Positions 55,327-63,076 are shown, counted from the first letter of the stretch. The stretch: DNA of 64,000 nt from Collinsella aerofaciens (GCF_019131995.1 NZ_JAHONA010000007.1:33580-97579), one strand, 5' to 3'. Notes: a model not told the origin generated them from the letters alone. Numbers and translations are program-made.

Positions 55327-57203
55327 TTATCGCCACCCTCCTTGCGCTCGATCGTCACGGTCTTATCATTTGCCTTGAGCAGATACAGATTGCCCGTAAG
55401 GTGCGTCAGTTCGCCGCCCGTCACCGCACCCGGCTCGCCATTATTGGCGCGGAACATGAGCCACGCCTCGTCGTGGAAATTGCCCAGGCTGAGCGTCCAG
55501 GCATCCGCGCTGGTATCCAAGCTCACCGACACGGACGAAAAGCGCTGGATGGCACCGGAGCACTCCGACGCCGTCTGGTGCCGCAGGTCGGGCGCGGATT
55601 TGGTAAGCCACTCCAGGTAGTCGACCAGGCCGCCCTTGTAGACCTCCCAGCCCTCCTTGGCTCCGCGATCGGGGTCCAAAAGGTCGTCCGGGTGCATAAA
55701 ATGCGTACTCACGTAGTGCATGTTGAGCTCGGACACCGCGGCCAGACGCATATAGGAATCGTCGACCATGCCGCCCGAAACAATGCGCGGCTGCTCCACA
55801 ATGCCATCGCTCGCCACGCCAAACTCCTGCACGTACGGCAGGTCGGTGCCATCCTTAAAATACGTACTGGCAATGGTCTTAATACGCGGAACATCGGTAC
55901 TGATAAGCTTGCGCGCGCGGGCCGAAAGGATATTCGACGGCGGCACGTAGACCGAACCGTGAGCGTTGGGCAGCACCTCATCCTGGAAGGCGATAAGCTC
56001 GTTGAGCGATGCGACGAGCGCCTCCTTGTTCTTCCACGTCTTGTAGTCGTACAGCGTGCCATAGTCGGTGTCCCAAAGTGCCAGCGGCTGATGGTTGTAG
56101 CCATGAAAGCCCAGCTCGCCGCCCATCTGCAGCAGCATACCGCCAAAGTAGCGGAACTGCGTGGTATCGGCCTGTCGCGCAGGCTCAGTTTGGTTGACCA
56201 CGTCCTCGTAGTTTTCGATCATCACGCCGGTATAGCGAATGTCGTATTGCTGCGCGAGTTTTTGCAGGTCGGGCCACCAGACCTTGGCATAAAAATCGGC
56301 GATAGAAAGGCCGTAGTCGCGCTTGATGTAGGTGCCGTCTCCCGAGGGCACGGGGCTGGGAAAGTCATCCAGATAGAAGACGGCGCTGTTGATGACGGGG
56401 TAGGCCGTGGCATCGCCCAACAGGCTGATCGCTGCGGCGTAAAACCCACGCATGACCTTGTCGTAGACACCGATATTGCACACCACGGTGCGTCCGCTAC
56501 CACAATCATTCGACCAAATGAGCGGCGAGCCCGCATCACCGGTCTTAGCCCACAAATGCGCCGTCTCGCGCAGCGAAACCGAAAGCGACGAATCAAAGGG
56601 ATCCGAGAGCTCGTAGCGCTCTCCCCCGCCCAGCATAAAGTCCTCGCTCGGCACAATGCTTTCGGCTTTTACATAGTCATAACCGGCCGATTCAATGCCA
56701 AGCTTGGGGGCAATCACTTGCAGATAGCTCGAGTTATCCGGCGGCATGGCGAGCATAAGCGAACCGCCGGCACTCACCCAACTCATAATGTCGCTCAGGT
56801 GCGCACCGAGCCCATCGAGCGACGGCATGAGCAAAATCACGCGATCGAAGGACGTCAACGAGGGAATGGCATCCGCGCCGTCCAAGGCAAGGTCCACGTC
56901 GCGGTGCGCGATCTTCATGTCGAGCAGAATCTGGTCGAACTGTTCCTTTACGCCCTCGACGTCCGCTTGGTCGGAGTCGGTAATAACTAGGCATGTGGGC
57001 TTATGGCCAAACATAACCGAGGAGGCCGGCACCGCATCGTTAGCGGCAAGCATCCCCAGCTTATGCTGGCCCGCACTGTACTGCACACCGGCACGCTCCA
57101 CCAGCAGCACGGCGGCCATGGCAATAAAGACCGCCCACACCACAAGCAGGCCCATCCAGCGAAAATGGCCCGCACGGTCGCGGATATGCTGAACCACGCT
57201 CAT
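55323..57203 (-). CDS. DUF2194 protein, PelA-like deacetylase
   Basis: A 626-residue membrane-anchored extracytoplasmic protein. A single N-terminal membrane helix (about 18-36) is followed by a Rossmann-like domain (about 70-240) and a polysaccharide-deacetylase-type barrel: FYLDDFPSPV supplies the aspartate pair and GFHGYNHQPL the His-x3-His metal ligands. This is the DUF2194 architecture that replaces full PelA in Gram-positive Pel clusters. The glycoside hydrolase domain of Pseudomonas PelA is not evident. The ATG at 57203 overlaps the pelE-like stop (ATGA) and has GAGAGGAGG upstream. Confidence 0.87.
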   Translation of the reverse strand: MSVVQHIRDRAGHFRWMGLLVVWAVFIAMAAVLLVERAGVQYSAGQHKLGMLAANDAVPASSVMFGHKPTCLVITDSDQADVEGVKEQFDQILLDMKIAHRDVDLALDGADAIPSLTSFDRVILLMPSLDGLGAHLSDIMSWVSAGGSLMLAMPPDNSSYLQVIAPKLGIESAGYDYVKAESIVPSEDFMLGGGERYELSDPFDSSLSVSLRETAHLWAKTGDAGSPLIWSNDCGSGRTVVCNIGVYDKVMRGFYAAAISLLGDATAYPVINSAVFYLDDFPSPVPSGDGTYIKRDYGLSIADFYAKVWWPDLQKLAQQYDIRYTGVMIENYEDVVNQTEPARQADTTQFRYFGGMLLQMGGELGFHGYNHQPLALWDTDYGTLYDYKTWKNKEALVASLNELIAFQDEVLPNAHGSVYVPPSNILSARARKLISTDVPRIKTIASTYFKDGTDLPYVQEFGVASDGIVEQPRIVSGGMVDDSYMRLAAVSELNMHYVSTHFMHPDDLLDPDRGAKEGWEVYKGGLVDYLEWLTKSAPDLRHQTASECSGAIQRFSSVSVSLDTSADAWTLSLGNFHDEAWLMFRANNGEPGAVTGGELTHLTGNLYLLKANDKTVTIERKEGGDK

Positions 57204-58105
57204 CGGGCCTCCTCTCCGTTGCGCCAAAAAGCCAGCTCCTCACGGTTGGCGGCGCTCAAGTACACATGCTGTTTGTCGATTGCATCAATCACACGGTGGA
57301 CCTCGTCACCGTCTTGGCGCATCACCGCCAGGCGCAGGCAAAGCATCCAAACCTCCTGCTCCTCGGGCACGTCGAGCACCAGTTGGTTGGTCACGGCCTG
57401 CGCCTCGTCGATCTGGCCGACATCGGCCAGCGCCGTCGCATATCGAATGCGCAGCTCAAAGGTGTCCTCGCGCTCGCAACGACGCGCAAGCAGACGCGTG
57501 TACTGTTGACGCTGAATCTGAGCCACGCGTCCCTCAGCCAAACCCGAGTTCAAATACTCACCAAGAAAATCGCAGTATTCGTTGAGGTTTTGCGCGCTCG
57601 GGTTCGTCTTAAAGGCACGCTCCAGCTGCTGCAGTTTAAGGTCGGACTCCTTGGAGATCTGCGCCACCGCCGTCGCGGCATAGTGCGCCACCTCAACGTC
57701 GTCGTTAAGCTTAGCCGCCTGCAGCTGCGCCAGGTAAGCGTCGGGCTCCTCGGTGAGCATGGAGAGCATAAGTCGGCGCCGGAATGCCGGGTCATTGACG
57801 ATGAGCGCCTCCTCGAGCGGCACTACGCCTGCATCGTCCTCACCACTCGGTACCGACATATTGCGATGCAGGTCGTCGTTAAAGCGCAGCGACTCCAGCG
57901 CAGACTCTTTCAGCCCCTCGCCAAACACCGCGCTGCGGACCGATAGCAGAACCACCAGCAACGGGCCCCACAGCGGCACCAGCACTATCACAGCCAGCAT
58001 GTGTCCGCGCACCGGCAGCAGGCCCAGCTTCATGAGCGTCCACAGCATCAGGCAAACCAACGCATGAATCAGCAGCAAGACGGCAGCAACGACAAGCGAG
58101 ATCAA
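57200..58105 (-). CDS. pelE: PelE-like membrane protein
   Basis: A roughly 301-residue protein with two N-terminal membrane helices (about 2-26 and 35-62) and a helical, TPR-like soluble part, the layout of PelE, which links PelD and PelG at the membrane. The likely start is a TTG at 58105 (LISLVVAAVLLLIH) with GAGGGGG upstream; a GTG at 58120 is the alternative. The start lies inside the reading frame of the upstream pelD-like gene, and the 227-base overlap is probably an artefact of a G-run frameshift. The stop overlaps the DUF2194 gene. Confidence 0.8.
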   Translation of the reverse strand: MISLVVAAVLLLIHALVCLMLWTLMKLGLLPVRGHMLAVIVLVPLWGPLLVVLLSVRSAVFGEGLKESALESLRFNDDLHRNMSVPSGEDDAGVVPLEEALIVNDPAFRRRLMLSMLTEEPDAYLAQLQAAKLNDDVEVAHYAATAVAQISKESDLKLQQLERAFKTNPSAQNLNEYCDFLGEYLNSGLAEGRVAQIQRQQYTRLLARRCEREDTFELRIRYATALADVGQIDEAQAVTNQLVLDVPEEQEVWMLCLRLAVMRQDGDEVHRVIDAIDKQHVYLSAANREELAFWRNGEEAR

Positions 58106-60239
58106 GCGGCACCCCCTCACCGTCACCGGTGTAAGAGATGTGCTGCAACAGCGCCACGATGTCCTCGCCGTCGACGGGCTCCACCGCAATATGCTTTGCG
58201 CTCAGGCGCTCGCGGATAATGGGCAGATCGCACGCCTTTGCCTGGCGCATAAGGAGGTAGAGCACGTCGCCGTCGACCAAACCCGCCGCGTCGCTCTCGC
58301 GGATTGCTGACCCAATTGCGCCCACCAGCTCGCCGACAGGCTCCATGCCCGGTACCACGCGCAGGAGCAAAAAACTCCCCATCTTGCTATCTGCCAGCGC
58401 CTGCTCCGCCGCGAGCTCTTGGCCAAAGGCAGCCTGCTTGAGCACGCAAGTGCCGTCAACGCAGCGTTTATCCTGCGCCACCGCCTCATAGTCAAAGGCA
58501 CGGCCCAGCGCGCTTTCGACCAGCCCGCACAAGATGCGGAACAGGTTTTGATAATAGAGGGTCATTTGGTTTTCGGCCGCACTACGCACAAAGATCAACA
58601 CGGCGGGTGCCCCGTCGCGCTCGATCGTGTATCCAAACATGGGAAGCCCCGGCGTCAGCTCGCGGTTCACCCATAGGTTCGAACGACCCCCGTCGCCCAA
58701 AAGAGGTGCAAGCTGCTCGAGCGTGAGCGAGCGTGCGGCATCTTCGGCAATCGCGGGACTTGCTGCCACCAGGCGTGCAAACGCCCCGCCCGAAACATGG
58801 TAGATCGCCACCGAATCGTTCTCGAGGATCTCGCCCAGAAGCTCGCAGCACTTGCGATAGATGTCGCGCGGGTTGAGTACGTCGAGCTCCTGCGTCACGG
58901 CAAAGATCTTGCCAAAGCTGTCGTGGCGACCCACGATCTGGCGCCTGTACGCGCGCTTGTCCTCGATCGCGTCGTGGTAGAGCTGCGTAAGGAACGTATT
59001 GCGGTTGCGCACGAGCTCGTTTTGATCGCGCTCCGCCCTAATGGCTTCGCTGTTGCGCAGCTGAACATAGCCGCACACGGCACCCACAACAAAGTACGCA
59101 ATAAACGGCAGCCAGTTGGACGGCTCGTAGAACAGGCCCTGGAAGGTATAGCCGTACTGAGTAAAGTAGCTCGCGGCCAAACCCACCGACGCCAGCAGCG
59201 CCGCAACCAGGCCAAAGTCCAAGCCATACAGCGTGCCGATCAACACCACGTAGAGCAGGCGATAATCGAGCACGTTGAGCTGGGCCGATTGTGAGAACAG
59301 ATGCTCCAGCACCTCGAACAGAACCCAGGCAACGCCCGTCTCCAGGCATTTGATGGGCAGCGAGCGCATCTGGATGCGGTCGATGGCGGCACGCAAGGGG
59401 TTGACTTTCTTTGCGCGGCCAGCATCCCAACGCGCTTGAATGGTCGAAAGATCGCGCAGCAAGTCGTAGCGCTGAAACCAGCCATAGCGCACGCGAGCGA
59501 CGTCGTTGGCGGGCAGGTTGTAGCCGGCAGAATCGCCATAGGCAGCTGAAAGCCCTGGGAACAGCGCCTGAAGAGCCTCGCCCACTTCACCCGCCGTGTG
59601 ATGGAAGGCATCGGCAACGTCGAGCGTCTCAAAGTTACCATCCCAGCTGTCGAAGATACGGCGCACCAGCACCGCAAGCTCCTCGGCACACAGCAGGGGA
59701 AACGCCGCATCCTGCGCGCCCTGCAGAGCGACCGATCCAGTTGAGCACGCATCGAACAACGGCACCAAAAACGGATCTTCCAGCGCGGCGGAGGCAGTGT
59801 ACAGGAAGGGCACGCGCAGGATCTTGGTCTGAACGCCATCGCGAGCAGCGTAGTAGCGGCACAGGTCGTTGGCTGCGTGCGCGATAATGCCCTTGCCCGT
59901 TCGCCCCGCGGCATCGGCGGCACCCTCGGCACCTGCGGGCCCCGCTATATACAACAGCTGGATCCGGCGACCCATGCAGGCGCGAAAGACCGAACGCAGC
60001 AGCTCGATATCGCCCACGCTATCGATATGCGGGGTAAGGTAATTAGACAGGTAGACCACGCGGTCGAACTCGTAGGCCTGATCCAAGTGCTGCAGAAGCT
60101 CTTTCCACGAGGCATGGGGCGACGACTCGTCGCGACGCGTGTCCTGCGCGGCGACAACTTGGACATGGTCCCCGGGGAACGCCTTGGCACAAAAGTCATC
60201 GTCAACATATGCGGTGTTGCCAACAACCAGCACTTCCAT
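57879..60239 (-). CDS. pelD: PelD-like c-di-GMP receptor with SDR domain
   Basis: First gene of the operon, 786 residues as read. Residues 1-270 resemble an SDR/NAD-dependent epimerase fold; about four membrane helices follow (297-395), then a GAF domain (about 445-590) and a degenerate GGDEF domain (about 600-705). The GGDEF site is DGDVL (656-660), preceded at the right distance by RESD (647-650), the RxxD I-site that binds c-di-GMP. The last 75 or so residues run out of frame through the pelE-like gene. With one more G in the run at 58112-58116 the protein would stop at 58102, overlapping the TTG start of pelE. Confidence 0.85.
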   Translation of the reverse strand: MEVLVVGNTAYVDDDFCAKAFPGDHVQVVAAQDTRRDESSPHASWKELLQHLDQAYEFDRVVYLSNYLTPHIDSVGDIELLRSVFRACMGRRIQLLYIAGPAGAEGAADAAGRTGKGIIAHAANDLCRYYAARDGVQTKILRVPFLYTASAALEDPFLVPLFDACSTGSVALQGAQDAAFPLLCAEELAVLVRRIFDSWDGNFETLDVADAFHHTAGEVGEALQALFPGLSAAYGDSAGYNLPANDVARVRYGWFQRYDLLRDLSTIQARWDAGRAKKVNPLRAAIDRIQMRSLPIKCLETGVAWVLFEVLEHLFSQSAQLNVLDYRLLYVVLIGTLYGLDFGLVAALLASVGLAASYFTQYGYTFQGLFYEPSNWLPFIAYFVVGAVCGYVQLRNSEAIRAERDQNELVRNRNTFLTQLYHDAIEDKRAYRRQIVGRHDSFGKIFAVTQELDVLNPRDIYRKCCELLGEILENDSVAIYHVSGGAFARLVAASPAIAEDAARSLTLEQLAPLLGDGGRSNLWVNRELTPGLPMFGYTIERDGAPAVLIFVRSAAENQMTLYYQNLFRILCGLVESALGRAFDYEAVAQDKRCVDGTCVLKQAAFGQELAAEQALADSKMGSFLLLRVVPGMEPVGELVGAIGSAIRESDAAGLVDGDVLYLLMRQAKACDLPIIRERLSAKHIAVEPVDGEDIVALLQHISYTGDGEGVPLDLACRCCRLAADSCVGLPDAVDAHEAGPAAGARTHAGCDSAGAAVGPVAGGSAIGPQRGVWRGAERVCAGVAAL

Positions 60240-60283
60240 GGCGCACCCCTCCCCTAAAATCCACTTTTGTCATAGTCAAACAT

Positions 60284-60302
60284 GCGTATTTTACGCTGTC
60301 AA
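60284..60302 (-). promoter_or_regulatory. Possible Pel operon promoter with small palindrome
   Basis: On the minus strand TTGACA (60297-60302) is followed at once by a palindromic GCGTA-AAA-TACGC (60284-60296). A weak -10 candidate GACTAT lies 19 bases after the TTGACA box. It is 45-63 bases upstream of the pelD ATG; a regulator could bind the palindrome. Confidence 0.4.
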
Positions 60303-60367
60303 CGCGAGCTGGAGCGCCTTTAAGGCTGTTTTAAGAACTTTTTTAGAGGATGTGGGGGCCAGGAGAA

Positions 60368-60793
60368 CTAAATAGTGAATCCAATCTGTGGCAGATAAAG
60401 CGGCCCCCATACTCCACCAGCAGCGACATTTTCAATAATGCCCCTTGCGTAGGAATACAGGTCTTGCATGCCGAAGCTAAGAGCCTCCCTATCAAATGCT
60501 TCGTCGTCTAAATCAGACGGAGCACGATAGATACCGGACACGGATATTTCGGAACGGTAATAGTGCCCCTCATCGCTGGGAATGAGCTCTATGACGAGGT
60601 TGAGCTGCCGAAATCTAGCTCCATTTTCATCAGTGAAGGCATTCGTTATGTCATTTCTAACGTTAAACTCACCGTCTGACTTATTAACTCCCTCCTTAGG
60701 GGTCATTCCGCCATCAAATGAAAACCTGTCGACTTTTTTAGACATGCATGTAATCGATGAAGACTCAATGCGCTGCTTCTTCAGAGAGTCCAT
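60368..60793 (-). CDS. SecB-like chaperone of a toxin-antitoxin-chaperone unit
   Basis: A 141-residue protein resembling SecB: the C-terminal block LYSYARGIIENVAAGGVWGP and then LYLPQIGF parallels the SecB LFPYAR...GGFPPL...PPINF signature, and the middle strands (FRQLNLVIELIP, YRSEISVSGIY) fit its beta-sheet. The ATG directly follows the antitoxin stop (TAAATG), so translation is coupled. In TAC systems such as Mycobacterium tuberculosis HigB1-HigA1-Rv1957, a SecB-like protein folds and protects the antitoxin; that is the inferred role. SecB is rare in Gram-positives. Confidence 0.82.
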   Translation of the reverse strand: MDSLKKQRIESSSITCMSKKVDRFSFDGGMTPKEGVNKSDGEFNVRNDITNAFTDENGARFRQLNLVIELIPSDEGHYYRSEISVSGIYRAPSDLDDEAFDREALSFGMQDLYSYARGIIENVAAGGVWGPLYLPQIGFTI

Positions 60794-61306
60794 TTACATC
60801 TCCAATCGGAAGAGATTCTCATCAACCAAAGGATCAGAATCCCTATAAGCAGGAACTTTTCCTCCTGGTATTACAGACAAAAGCGACGAGCTAAGACTTG
60901 CACTCCTCTCATGAGGAGACAAGCCGAGATATCTGCGGACCTCAGGAACATCGCGAATGAGCCTCATAAGGGTATTGGCAGTAATAGATTGTTGCGATGC
61001 GCCGTTCTCCCAACGAGAGGCCGTGGGCTTCGAAACACCTAAGACCGACTCAAAATCATGCTGTGTTAAGCCGAGATCTGAGCGCAAATGCTTTATTTCC
61101 GAGGGAGATAGAAGCTCATGAGCCTTGGCGTATTGCGCGGCAAGTGCATGGGCGAGCTTAGTCGCCTCTGCAACAGTCATTTCATCGTTGCCGCACTCGC
61201 AAACATAATGCTCAATTCCTTTTACGGTAATTTTCTCTCCACGGTAAATTTCAGTCATTGGCGCCGTGGTAAATTGCATTTCTTTGCCGCATTCCATGCA
61301 ACGCAT
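60794..61306 (-). CDS. MqsA/YgiT-type antitoxin with C-terminal extension
   Basis: A 170-residue protein with an N-terminal zinc-binding domain (C3, C6, C36, C38; MRCMECGKEM, YVCECGNDEM) and a helix-turn-helix (LGLTQHDFESVLGVSKPTAS, residues 78-97). These are the two halves of MqsA. The 41 residues after position 129 exceed the E. coli protein, are hydrophobic in part (LSSSLLSVIP, VPAY, NLFRLEM), and could be the chaperone-addiction tail found in TAC antitoxins. The ATG at 61306 follows AAAGGAGG, which overlaps the toxin stop. It should repress its own promoter. Confidence 0.83.
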   Translation of the reverse strand: MRCMECGKEMQFTTAPMTEIYRGEKITVKGIEHYVCECGNDEMTVAEATKLAHALAAQYAKAHELLSPSEIKHLRSDLGLTQHDFESVLGVSKPTASRWENGASQQSITANTLMRLIRDVPEVRRYLGLSPHERSASLSSSLLSVIPGGKVPAYRDSDPLVDENLFRLEM

Positions 61307-61316
61307 GACTCCTCCT

Positions 61317-61664
61317 TTAATGAATGTATCCATCGATGTTCGCAGACAAAACGTTTAAATGTGCATTTCCTTCGGAATCAATTGAAAACTTAACGTACCA
61401 ATCCTCGCATTCAAAACCTCGGCACACGTAGACATCTGCGTAAACATCATGCAGAGGCCCATCCATATCGAGCGCGATGGATTTTCTAAAATCATCAGGC
61501 TTCAGATAATCAAATAGGTCAGCAAGGAAATGATCGATGTCCAAATAACCAAACTGATTCATCAGGTGTCTGCGCACCCTACCATTTACAATCATCTTTC
61601 CCGAGCGAGCCAAAGACTTCGCTTCGTCAAGTGAATATGTCGGTCGGAGCTTGGTTCGATTCAT
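61317..61664 (-). CDS. MqsR-like toxin
   Basis: A 115-residue protein resembling MqsR, a RelE-fold mRNA interferase. RPTYSLDEAKSLARSGKMIV at the N-terminus corresponds to the first helix region, FLADLFDYLKPDDFRKSI to the central helix, and VYVCRGFECEDWYVKFSI to the terminal strands, where MqsR also places its catalytic residues. The ATG at 61664 has AAGGGG six bases upstream; two extra codons in frame are unlikely. It is the first gene of a toxin-antitoxin-chaperone operon, with palindromes between it and the promoter. Activity is inferred from context and resemblance. Confidence 0.78.
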   Translation of the reverse strand: MNRTKLRPTYSLDEAKSLARSGKMIVNGRVRRHLMNQFGYLDIDHFLADLFDYLKPDDFRKSIALDMDGPLHDVYADVYVCRGFECEDWYVKFSIDSEGNAHLNVLSANIDGYIH

Positions 61665-61674
61665 AACCACCCCT

Positions 61675-61695
61675 TAGTTAGCATAATGCTAACTA
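61675..61695. promoter_or_regulatory. 21-bp palindromic operator of the toxin operon
   Basis: A perfect palindrome of TAGTTAGCAT, one central base, and its inverse complement starts ten bases upstream of the toxin ATG. It is a strong candidate for the antitoxin binding site. Confidence 0.7.
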
Positions 61696-61705
61696 TATTC
61701 GTCTT

Positions 61706-61721
61706 GTTGCCAATTGGCAAC
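61706..61721. promoter_or_regulatory. 16-bp palindrome upstream of the toxin operon
   Basis: GTTGCCAATTGGCAAC is a perfect palindrome ten bases upstream of the first operator. Its right part on the minus strand supplies a TTGGCA -35-like box, 16 bases from TAGCAT in the operator. Confidence 0.55.
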
Positions 61722-61771
61722 TCTATATGACGGTCCGCATCGGGCGCATTAACGCCTTTTTTGCGTCTATC

Positions 61772-61893
61772 CGGAAGTGCAGGGTAAGACCGAGATCTGG
61801 GGACCAGACCTTGGTCTTACCCTTCCACGACCTGCGGTTTTGTCGTCAAAATTCGAGTTGTGCTCGGAGGTTTTCGATTTCCCCGCACTTCCG
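61772..61893. repeat. Nested inverted repeats
   Basis: Outer arms CGGAAGTGC/GCACTTCCG (61772-61780 with 61885-61893) enclose a hairpin GGTAAGACC/GGTCTTACC (61783-61791 with 61813-61821) with additional inner pairing. No gene or T-run is associated. It may be a dispersed element. Confidence 0.55.
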
Positions 61894-62243
61894 AAATAAC
61901 GACTCCGCATCGAGGGTTCTAACAACAAAGGTGGCATCCACGACAACACCTAGTAGCCGCGGAAACGTCAAAGGGTCGTTACCGGAAAACCGAACAACGA
62001 CCCTTCTTGGTCATCGCCTCACGTAGAGTGCACGACGACAGTATCACCGAGAACCTCTTACCGTAACGCCCATCAACCCAATAGGGCACTAATGAGGAAC
62101 GATCAGAAATACAGATGTCCGCTCCCCAAATCTCCATCTAAATAAAACTAGGGGATGCCCTCCCTTAGGAAGGAACCCCCTTGCAAAACGATGGCCTATA
62201 GCACGCCTTCGTTTTTCATTTAGGACATCATAGCGCAGCATCA
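61894..62243. other. Non-coding gap, one small inverted repeat
   Basis: No supported gene. The only structure seen is AAGGGTCGTT/AACGACCCTT (61971-61980 with 61996-62005), a 10-bp perfect inverted repeat without a T-run. Base composition is less GC-rich than the housekeeping region, consistent with remnants of acquired DNA. Confidence 0.5.
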
Positions 62244-62579
62244 CTATTTCGAAGAGCGGTTGGACACAAATAGATTGAGAACATTAATCGCCGCAAGCCC
62301 GCCTACAAGAGAACAGGCAACGGTTGTTTTATCCAAACAGCCCAATATGATGGCGCCGGCCATCAACGTAAGATTAAGAAGTATCGTTCCATATTGCGCT
62401 CAAGGAATCTGCTCGGCATCAGCCTTATTCATGACGTCAAGTCGAGCCGACTCTGCCCTCTACTTCGAGGTCTTTACCTTTAAAGACTTCTCCGAGATGA
62501 TTCTCGCCGCCATCACGGTGACCATCTTGTTCGAGCTCCTCGTCGAGCGAGCCCTCGCCTCGGAAACCTTCTTGCTCAT
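62244..62579 (-). pseudogene. Broken small membrane protein gene
   Basis: One frame from an ATG at 62579 (MSKKVSEARARST) to a TAG at 62244 contains two internal stops. After the second it encodes a convincing membrane segment pair (LLNLTLMAGAIILGCLDKTT, then VACSLVGGLAAINVLNLF). Before it the frame reads RAESARLDVMNKADAEQIP, a charged helix usual ahead of such helices. The family is not recognised. Two stops in a coherent frame suggest decay of a 110-residue protein. The 227 bases between it and the next gene show nothing else. Confidence 0.5.
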
Positions 62580-62806
62580 CTCCAGACCCGGCCATGACGG
62601 AAACGTTCTTAACATTTAAGCCATCATGCATACCACCTTCTTTATCAGGCGGGCAACGGTATTAACGGATTTGTTTATTGAGATTTGCCATACCGATTCT
62701 ACTAGTCAAGCATCTAAAGGCATCCAATTCAAATCATGAAAAACACTACTCAATGTCGAAGCAAAGCAGGTCTTAGCTAACGACGCAATAAGAACGATTA
62801 TTATGT

Positions 62807-63076
62807 CTATTCTTCTAATTCCGACAGCGCTGTCTCGAGCTTTTCCTTATCGATTCTCAACTCATCAAGAAACGACTTCACCGCAACAGAAATAATCTCG
62901 GCAAAACCTACTGAATCAAAGCGTTCATCATCGCATTCAACGACAATCTTCTCTGGATCTATTGCGTCGCGGTTTTCCACGATTGCCTGAACCAGGCTCT
63001 TTAAATCCGGCGAATCAGAAGCAAGTTCAATTTCCTTACCGTCCAGAAGCCTTACGATAATTGTATTATTCACCAT
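62807..63076 (-). CDS. Small acidic partner protein of the ATPase
   Basis: An 89-residue acidic protein, MVNNTIIVRLLDGKEIELAS at the N-terminus, probably an alpha/beta fold followed by a C-terminal helix (LDELRIDKEKLETALSELEE). The family is not recognised. Its ATG overlaps the end of the upstream ATPase fragment by 11 bases, so the two were translated together, and it is likely a subunit or regulator of that ATPase system. The reading frame is intact although its upstream partner is truncated. Confidence 0.7.
   Translation of the reverse strand: MVNNTIIVRLLDGKEIELASDSPDLKSLVQAIVENRDAIDPEKIVVECDDERFDSVGFAEIISVAVKSFLDELRIDKEKLETALSELEE

Noticed and set aside
61767..61949. 60-codon minus-strand frame over the nested repeats
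   Set aside because: It coincides with palindromic repeat DNA and has no ribosome-binding site; more likely an accident of a repeat.
62260..62619. 119-codon plus-strand frame in the accessory region
   Set aside because: Poor start context and no family resemblance; the minus strand in the same place gives a more coherent, though broken, membrane protein.
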